Assembly: GCF_000166295.1 (NCBI RefSeq)
Contig: NC_017506.1
Coordinates: 992,001 to 1,056,000, forward strand
Source of the DNA: Marinobacter adhaerens HP15
GTDB taxonomy: Bacteria; Pseudomonadota; Gammaproteobacteria; Pseudomonadales; Oleiphilaceae
Length of the DNA: 64,000 nucleotides
Direction: 5' to 3'
Positions 58,506 to 64,000 of this stretch are shown here, piece by piece. The notes under the pieces were generated by a model. It saw only the letters and a program-made list of their open reading frames with translations. It did no database searches and was not told the DNA's origin. Each line of letters begins with the position of its first letter. Within the stretch, counting starts at the first letter, position 1. The position numbers and the translations under genes are program-made.

Positions 58506-59368
58506 GCCACTTCCTGGGCCAATTCCGCAAGATAGGCCATCGCGGCGCGGTGGCCTTGCTGATACCCCAGATCCAGTTTGTTGAGATCGGTCGTCAAACG
58601 GCTTACCGGAAAATCTTCCGGTGGCGCAATGATCCGAAGCCGGCAGTCGTCTGGCGGATTTTGAATGAACGACAGCGTCTCGTTGTATCGTTCGCCCCGA
58701 TGGATCAGTGCCTCGGCAAGTCCCGGTTGCTCCCGAAACATACGCCTGGTGAGCGCCGGAAACGCCAACGGCTTTTTCTCATAGCCCAGCGGCCGGGATA
58801 GCACGACGGTGATGTCCCGCGCACCCCGGCGGTAGGCCTCTACAACCGGAATGGAATCAGCGATTCCGCCATCACTCATGGGCTCGTTGTCGACGCTCGG
58901 ATAGTCACGGTAGGCCAGGGGAATGGAGCATGAGGCCGTGAGCACATCGTGGATGTTGTGATCGTCGACGCAAAAATACCGGGCCTCGCCCGTCATGACC
59001 GATGTGGTTGCTACCCAGAGTTTGGTGCTGCCAGACAGGTAATGGGCCAGATCAAGTGGCACCTCCTGGTAGGACTGGTGCCAGAGCCAGTTAACATCGC
59101 ACAAATGCCCGCCCTGGAAGAATCGCCCCCAGTTTATAAACTCCGGCCGACAGGCGTGGTCTGTAATCACCCTGTGATTCCGGCCGTGATGGCCGCAGAG
59201 GTAACCAATCAGGTTGGTTGAACCGGCGGAGACGCCCCAGGCTTCGGTGAAAGGCTGGTACCGCTTTTCGAGAAAGGCATCAAGTACACCCGCGGCGAAG
59301 ATGCCGCGCATGGCGCCGCCTTCGACGACAAGGGCGTTGCTGGTGGTGTTATTGGTATTCTGGAGCAT
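58502..59368 (-). CDS. Patatin-like phospholipase
   Basis: This 288-residue protein has the patatin layout: VVEGGAMRGIFAAGVLDAF (oxyanion loop), the nucleophile elbow GVSAGS (Ser48) and the dyad aspartate in DGGIADS. The ATG at 59368 with GGGGGA is the start used; the frame continues to 59503 without need. It resembles the YjjU/RssA-like predicted esterases. Its stop overlaps that of the Usp gene by four bases. Confidence 0.88.
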   Translation of the reverse strand: MLQNTNNTTSNALVVEGGAMRGIFAAGVLDAFLEKRYQPFTEAWGVSAGSTNLIGYLCGHHGRNHRVITDHACRPEFINWGRFFQGGHLCDVNWLWHQSYQEVPLDLAHYLSGSTKLWVATTSVMTGEARYFCVDDHNIHDVLTASCSIPLAYRDYPSVDNEPMSDGGIADSIPVVEAYRRGARDITVVLSRPLGYEKKPLAFPALTRRMFREQPGLAEALIHRGERYNETLSFIQNPPDDCRLRIIAPPEDFPVSRLTTDLNKLDLGYQQGHRAAMAYLAELAQEVA

Positions 59369-59460
59369 CCGTTCCCCCTGTCTGTCGTGTTCTCCGGTAA
59401 GGCCAATACATGGACTCAGGTTACCAGTTCTACGGCCGGATTGTGGAGTCGGATGAACGT

Positions 59461-60642
59461 TCAGGCGCTGCTGCCGGCCGCCACACCGGATGCCCAGGCC
59501 CACTGGAAGTTGTGCCCACCGAGGTGTCCGGTGACATCGACTACCTCACCGATAAAATACAGGTTTGGACGTTCCAGCACCGCCATGGTCTTGGATGACA
59601 GCTGGCGCGTATCGACGCCACCAAGGGTAACCTCTGCCGTTCGGTAGCCTTCGGTTCCAGCCGGCTTGATCGACCATTGGCCCAGAACGTCGGCAACCTG
59701 TTCAATATCGCTGTTCTTGTAGCCCTGCAACGGGCCGGTCCAGCCGTGTAGTTCGTTAAAGGCCTGGGCAAACCGTTTTGGCAGGTGCTGGGCCAGGTAG
59801 TGCCCAACGGTGGATTGTGGCCGGGTTTTCCGCAGATTCAAAAGGTCGTCCTTGATCTGACAGGCCGGCAGCAGGTTGATGGCCAGGCTGTCGCCCGGCT
59901 CCCAGAAACTGGAAATCTGGAGCATGGCCGGGCCGCTGAGCCCGCGATGGGTGACCAGCATGGGTTCCCGGAAGTGCTGGTCGTGGCATTGGACATCGAC
60001 AGGGCAGCTGACACCGGACAATGGTGCGAGCTGTTCTTTCAATTCCGGCTGCAGGGTAAAGGGCACAAGTCCAGCGCGGGTAGGAAGGATTTCCAGGCCG
60101 AACTGCTCGGCTACCCGGTAGCCAAACGCTGTGGCGCCCATGGTAGGAATCGACAGGCCTCCGGTGGCGATCACCAGGGATTCACAGGTGAGGTCACCGG
60201 AGCCGACGCGCAAGCGGTAGCCGCTGTCGGTTTCGGTGATGCGGTCGACCGCTGTCTTCATTCTCACGTTCGCGCCCGCCCACTCACATTCGGTTAGCAG
60301 CATATTGAGGATGTCCTTGGCGCTGTCCTTGCAGAACAACTGACCCGGGGCTTTTTCCTCATGCTCTATGCCGTGGCGATCCACCAGTTCCAGAAAGTCC
60401 TGGGGGGTATAGCGCTTTAACGCAGAAATGCAGTAGTGCGGGTTATCCGAAAGGAGGTTGGCCGGCGTACTGTTCAGGTTTGTGAAATTGCAGCGCCCGC
60501 CGCCGGACATCAGGATTTTCTTGCCGGGTTTATTGGCGTGGTCCAACACCAGCACGCTGCGGCCGCGATAGCCAGCAGTGGCCGCGCACATCAGGCCTGC
60601 TGCGCCAGCGCCGATAATAATGACATCGTAGTGTGAAGGCAT
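59461..60642 (-). CDS. BaiN/HI0933-like flavoprotein
   Basis: This 393-residue protein has an FAD-binding Rossmann start IIGAGAAGLMCAATAG, GKKILMSGGGRCNFTN and the C-terminal HNFQWAWASGVAAG. This is the HI0933/BaiN family of NAD(P)/FAD oxidoreductases. Gut BaiN acts in bile acid metabolism, but most homologues have no known substrate. It lies 92 bp upstream of the patatin gene on the same strand. Confidence 0.9.
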   Translation of the reverse strand: MPSHYDVIIIGAGAAGLMCAATAGYRGRSVLVLDHANKPGKKILMSGGGRCNFTNLNSTPANLLSDNPHYCISALKRYTPQDFLELVDRHGIEHEEKAPGQLFCKDSAKDILNMLLTECEWAGANVRMKTAVDRITETDSGYRLRVGSGDLTCESLVIATGGLSIPTMGATAFGYRVAEQFGLEILPTRAGLVPFTLQPELKEQLAPLSGVSCPVDVQCHDQHFREPMLVTHRGLSGPAMLQISSFWEPGDSLAINLLPACQIKDDLLNLRKTRPQSTVGHYLAQHLPKRFAQAFNELHGWTGPLQGYKNSDIEQVADVLGQWSIKPAGTEGYRTAEVTLGGVDTRQLSSKTMAVLERPNLYFIGEVVDVTGHLGGHNFQWAWASGVAAGSSA

Positions 60643-60756
60643 GGGGTAACCACAAACCGGGTACGAACATTGAGTGGGCGAATTATACGGATATGGGGGG
60701 CTGGCGTCTGTGGTGCCGGGGTAACCACGTATGAAGTGGCGGGATGAGAAGGAGTC

Positions 60757-60785
60757 GGAGACCGGGCCCGTGAGGCCCGGTCTCC
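60757..60785. terminator. Hairpin past the alcohol dehydrogenase gene
   Basis: A perfect 12-bp stem (GGAGACCGGGCC and its complement) with a five-base loop follows the stop of the gene at 60793. The T-rich tail is poor, so rho-independent termination is probable but not certain. Confidence 0.6.
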
Positions 60786-60792
60786 TGTGCAG

Positions 60793-61851
60793 TTACCCGT
60801 TTTTCAGGGTTTGCATATCGATCACGAAGCGATACTTCACATCGCCTTTTTTCATGCGCTCGTAGGCCTCATTGAGGTTGTTTATGTCGAGCATCTCGAC
60901 GTCGCAGCTGACGTCGTGCTCTGCGCAGAAATCCAGAACTTCCTGGGTTTCCGGCATGCCACCGATCAGCGACCCGGCCAGAACTCGGCGCTTGAATACC
61001 AGGGCGCCAGCCTCTACCGGTGGCTCTACCGGCTCCAGCAGGCCAACCAGTATGTGAGTGCCATCGTGCTTCAGGCAGTTGAGGTAAGGGTTCAGATCGT
61101 GCTGGACTGGAACCGTGTCCAGCATGAAATCAAAGTTTTCAGCGGCTGCGGCCATCTGATCTTCATCGGTGGAGATCACTACATGATCGGCACCCTGCTT
61201 TTTCGCTTCCGGAACCTTGCTCTCGGAGCGGGTGAAAATGGTCACCTCCGCGCCAAGTGCCCGGGCGAATTTAACACCCATGTGACCGAGACCGCCCATG
61301 CCGATGACACCGACCTTATGGCCCGCTTTGACGCCATAATGGCGCAGCGGCGAGTAGGTGGTGATGCCGGCGCAAAGCAGAGGCGCAGCGGCCTTGATAT
61401 CCAGCTTTTCCGGAATGCGAACGACAAACCGTTCGCTGACGGTGATACGCTCGGAATAGCCGCCAAAGGTGATGGAGTGATCGTGGCGGTCCTGGCCGTT
61501 GTAGGTGGAAGTCATGCCTTCGCTGCAGTACTGCTCCAAACCTGCTTCACAAGCTGAGCAGGTACGGCAGGAATCCACCATGCACCCGACGCCGACGACA
61601 TCGCCTACGTTAAAGCTTTTGACCTCGGGGCCAACGGCCGTGACCCGCCCCACAATTTCGTGGCCGGGGACAACCGGATACTCGGTGATCCCCCAGTCGT
61701 TTTGTGCAAAATGAATGTCGGTATGGCAGACCCCGCAGTAGTCGATCTCGATCGCAACGTCATCGGGACGTGGATCCCGGCGGTCTATGGTATGAGGTGC
61801 CATGCCGGACGTTGGTGACTGTGCTGCAAATGCTTTGGTCGCTGTCATCAC
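60793..61851 (-). CDS. Zinc-dependent alcohol dehydrogenase, YahK-like
   Basis: This 352-residue MDR enzyme has the catalytic zinc in CGVCHTDIHFAQNDWG and PGHEIVGRV, the structural zinc cysteines in VDSCRTCSACEAGLEQYC, and a Rossmann fold with VGVIGMGGLGHMGVKFA. This is the YahK/cinnamyl-alcohol-dehydrogenase group, NADPH-dependent aldehyde reductases with broad substrates. No operon partner is clear. Confidence 0.92.
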   Translation of the reverse strand: MMTATKAFAAQSPTSGMAPHTIDRRDPRPDDVAIEIDYCGVCHTDIHFAQNDWGITEYPVVPGHEIVGRVTAVGPEVKSFNVGDVVGVGCMVDSCRTCSACEAGLEQYCSEGMTSTYNGQDRHDHSITFGGYSERITVSERFVVRIPEKLDIKAAAPLLCAGITTYSPLRHYGVKAGHKVGVIGMGGLGHMGVKFARALGAEVTIFTRSESKVPEAKKQGADHVVISTDEDQMAAAAENFDFMLDTVPVQHDLNPYLNCLKHDGTHILVGLLEPVEPPVEAGALVFKRRVLAGSLIGGMPETQEVLDFCAEHDVSCDVEMLDINNLNEAYERMKKGDVKYRFVIDMQTLKNG

Positions 61852-61953
61852 TTCGCCTCTGATTAAGAATTGAGGATAAGTTTACGAAACTGACCGTCAG
61901 AGCTATCACCGGCGACCATGTCGGTTTTTTCATTTGCACTCTGCAAGTGTGCC

Positions 61954-62757
61954 TCACAAATGAATGGCGCCTTCCATAAAGAAGGCTGCCTGGCCGGCAA
62001 TGTCGACGCGATCCCCCTTTGACTCGCAGCGAAGTACACCGCCCCGGGCAGAAATCTGCCGAGCCTCAAGCTCGGTTTTGCCCAGTTGTTCGGACCAGTA
62101 AGGCACCAGCACGCTGTGAATGGAACCGGTAACCGGGTCCTCATCAATGCCGGCGCCAGGCGCGAAATAGCGGCTGACAAAATCGCAGTTGTTGCCAGGT
62201 GCGGTGATGATCAGCCCCTGGTTGCCCAGTTGCTTTAATTTGCGCAGATCCGGTTGCGCAGACCGCACAGCGTCTTCGTCCTTCAGGACCACCATGTAAT
62301 TGGTGTCGTTTGGAACAAAAAACGCTGTATCAGGCGCGCTTTCCAGAGCTTCCCGAATCAGGGCCGGCGTGGGCTGTTTCTCGTAGGCCAGATTCGGGAA
62401 ATCGAGTACCAGCCAGCCGTCGTCGGATTGCCGGACGGAGAGTGGGCCGCTTTTGGAACGTAAACGGATTTGCTCTCTGTCCCAGCCGAGTTTGTTGAAG
62501 ATGATCCAGGCGCTGGCCAGGGTGGCATGGCCGCACAGTGGTACCTCTGTGCCCGGAGTAAACCAGCGGATATGGAAATCCGCGTCCTCGCCGGCCGGAA
62601 GAGGCACGAAAAAGGCTGTTTCGGAGAGGTTGTTCTCCGCGGCAAGCGAGAGCATGAGGTTATCTGGCAGCCACTGGTCCAGCGGCATGACCGCGGCCGG
62701 GTTGCCACCGAACACCTCGCTGGTGAACGCATCAACCTGATAGATGGGTAAAGTCAC
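61954..62757 (-). CDS. PhzF-family isomerase/epimerase-like protein
   Basis: This 267-residue protein has the PhzF fold signature: VDAFTSEVFGGNPAAVMPL, NLSETAFFVP and the glutamate therein, then PLCGHATLASAW and DPVTGSIH. Members are largely uncharacterised and not tied to phenazine here. A GTG at 62757 after AGGAGAAG is the start. It diverges from a MocR regulator. Confidence 0.88.
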   Translation of the reverse strand: MTLPIYQVDAFTSEVFGGNPAAVMPLDQWLPDNLMLSLAAENNLSETAFFVPLPAGEDADFHIRWFTPGTEVPLCGHATLASAWIIFNKLGWDREQIRLRSKSGPLSVRQSDDGWLVLDFPNLAYEKQPTPALIREALESAPDTAFFVPNDTNYMVVLKDEDAVRSAQPDLRKLKQLGNQGLIITAPGNNCDFVSRYFAPGAGIDEDPVTGSIHSVLVPYWSEQLGKTELEARQISARGGVLRCESKGDRVDIAGQAAFFMEGAIHL

Positions 62758-62872
62758 GGTCTCTTCTCCTATTTTAAAGCGCTGGCCTGTTTGGAAATAT
62801 CATCTGATTTCGAGCCTATTGTAGGAAAAGATCTGACTGCCATAACAGATTCAGATAATCTGGTTTTGAACC

Positions 62873-62929
62873 GGTACAGAATGCATTTGGTGAGATCTGT
62901 ATTGGTCATATCGGAAGCAATCTGTACTG
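62873..62929. promoter_or_regulatory. Repeated half-sites upstream of the MocR gene
   Basis: TCTGTATTG (62896) and TCTGTACTG (62921) are direct repeats 25 bp apart. GGTACAGA (62873-62880) is the same half-site inverted. They lie between the divergent phzF-like and MocR genes, where GntR/MocR proteins commonly bind. Made by eye. Confidence 0.45.
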
Positions 62930-62998
62930 CACCGAACAGCTCGGGTTCTGGTGCAATAGATCATTATCACGATGAAGCTTCGCAGGCGAGGGCGGGCA

Positions 62999-64000
62999 AT
63001 GGGCATTCTCTACAACCAGGTCGCGGATCAGCTTCAGGGGCTGATTCATGAAGGCGTGTACCGGGACGGCGAACGGCTACCGGGCGTGCGACAGTTGAGC
63101 CGGCAGTTCGGGGTTAGCATCTCGACCATCCTCCAGGCACACCAGACGCTGGAGGCGCGGGGTTTTCTGCAGGCCCGTGAACGTAGCGGCTACTTCGTAC
63201 GGCTGCCCACTGTGGACGCCCCCGAGCCTGTTATGCGCCGGCACCGAAGCCGTCCGGTTCCAGTCAGTGCCAGGGAGATGGCCCTGGACCTGTGCGCGGA
63301 CGAACAGAAGCGCATGGTACCGCTGGCCACGGCGATCCCCCACCCGGATTACCTGCCGCTCCGCCAGATCCAGCACAGCACGCTCTGGGCGGCACGCCGG
63401 GGTCTGGAAACCCTGGACTATGCCTTTCCCGGCAAGGAATCGTTCCGCCGGCAGATCGCCCAGCGGATGGCCACCCTCGGTGTGCCGGTGACGCCAGACG
63501 ACGTACTTGCCACCAATGGCGCCCAGGAGGCGATCATACTGGCGCTGAGAGCGGTAACCCAGCCCGGAGATATTGTGGCCGTAGAATCGCCGTCTTTCCC
63601 GGGCATTCTTCAGGCTCTGGAAGTGGTCGGGCTGAAGGTCATTGAAATTCCAACGCATCCTTCCGAGGGTCTGAGCCTTGAAGGCCTGCAACTGGCCCTG
63701 GAACAGTGGCCCCTGAAAGCCTGTGTGGTCGTGACCAATCACAGCAACCCCATGGGCGCGCAAATGTCCGACGAGCGCAAGAAGCAGCTGGTCTCGATGC
63801 TGGCGGCAGCGGCTGTTCCGCTGATCGAGGACGACATCTACGGCGACCTTCATCACACCGGGGACCGGCCGAAACCGGCCAAGGCCTTTGATCGGGCGGA
63901 CAATGTGATTTATTGCAGTTCGTTTTCAAAGACTATTTCACCGGGCCTCCGGCTGGGCTGGATGGTGCCGGGGCGGCATATGGCCAGCGCCAGGCAGCAC
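62999..64000 (+). CDS. MocR-type GntR/aminotransferase regulator, 3' end missing
   Basis: The gene runs off the right edge with 334 codons visible. Residues 1-70 form a GntR-type winged HTH (YNQVADQLQGLIHEGVYRDG, then GVSISTILQAHQTLEARGFL). The remainder is a fold-type I aminotransferase domain with TNGAQEAI, TNHSNPMG and the PLP-lysine region SSFSKTISPGLRLGW. The ATG at 62999 follows GAGG. Such regulators sense PLP or amine substrates. Its target is probably the divergent phzF-like gene, itself, or both. Confidence 0.9.
   Translation, partial: MGILYNQVADQLQGLIHEGVYRDGERLPGVRQLSRQFGVSISTILQAHQTLEARGFLQARERSGYFVRLPTVDAPEPVMRRHRSRPVPVSAREMALDLCADEQKRMVPLATAIPHPDYLPLRQIQHSTLWAARRGLETLDYAFPGKESFRRQIAQRMATLGVPVTPDDVLATNGAQEAIILALRAVTQPGDIVAVESPSFPGILQALEVVGLKVIEIPTHPSEGLSLEGLQLALEQWPLKACVVVTNHSNPMGAQMSDERKKQLVSMLAAAAVPLIEDDIYGDLHHTGDRPKPAKAFDRADNVIYCSSFSKTISPGLRLGWMVPGRHMASARQH

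Noticed and set aside
1..64000. CRISPR arrays, tRNA, rRNA, prophage or insertion sequences
   Set aside because: Scanned by eye. No regularly spaced repeats, clover-leaf runs, transposase or integrase motifs were seen.

Overview
The window is ordinary chromosomal DNA of a gammaproteobacterium. It is GC-rich, densely packed and shows no phage or plasmid genes. The complete leucine-degradation (liu) cluster, a yehZYXW-type osmolyte transporter, an ilvGM acetolactate synthase with its leader peptide, and many signalling proteins (MCP, GGDEF/EAL, HD-GYP, sigma-54 activator) fit a marine heterotroph of the Marinobacter type. That assignment is inference from gene content, not a database match.

Layout. 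0-8 kb: a truncated membrane protein, a glyoxalase-fold (VOC) gene divergent from a LysR regulator, a three-gene GFA / serine hydrolase / M14 peptidase run, a periplasmic binding protein, a small lipoprotein and a TauD-type dioxygenase. 8-12 kb: a yehZYXW-like glycine betaine/choline ABC operon. 12-16 kb: an MFS transporter facing a two-gene operon of a DUF2959 lipoprotein and a 661-residue protein whose C-terminal half carries the pattern of a papain-like cysteine peptidase. 16-29 kb: the leucine catabolic operon liuRABCDE plus an AhpD-like protein and an acyl-CoA synthetase on the minus strand, with a divergent short-chain dehydrogenase / acyl-CoA dehydrogenase / thiolase operon. One 16-bp MerR-type dyad lies between the two divergent operons and probably controls both.

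29-37 kb: a sodium-dependent (NSS) transporter, a PAS-PAS-AAA+ sigma-54 activator, and a cyanate uptake/cyanase operon (ABC transporter plus cynS). The last is preceded by a clear -24/-12 promoter and three upstream dyads. Two copies of a composite palindromic repeat of about 275-310 bp lie on either side of exactly this block. 37-39 kb: ilvGM with a complete transcription attenuator: a 30-residue Ile/Leu/Val-rich leader peptide, an antiterminator segment and a terminator ahead of ilvG. 39-54 kb: an RND efflux pair, MCP, TruC-type pseudouridine synthase, GGDEF/EAL protein, amidase, ICMT-like methyltransferase, DjlA-type co-chaperone and an HD-GYP sensor. 54-64 kb: AlkB, an MgtC/DUF4010 membrane protein, SulP transporter with tandem Usp, patatin, BaiN-like flavoprotein, zinc alcohol dehydrogenase, PhzF-like protein and the start of a divergent MocR regulator.

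The signals most worth a second look are the four-hairpin composite repeat, the ilv attenuator, the undescribed papain-like protein with its DUF2959 partner, the 108-bp nested inverted repeat inside the liu operon, and the sigma-54 control region of the cyanate operon. I saw no tRNA, rRNA, CRISPR array, transposase or integrase.
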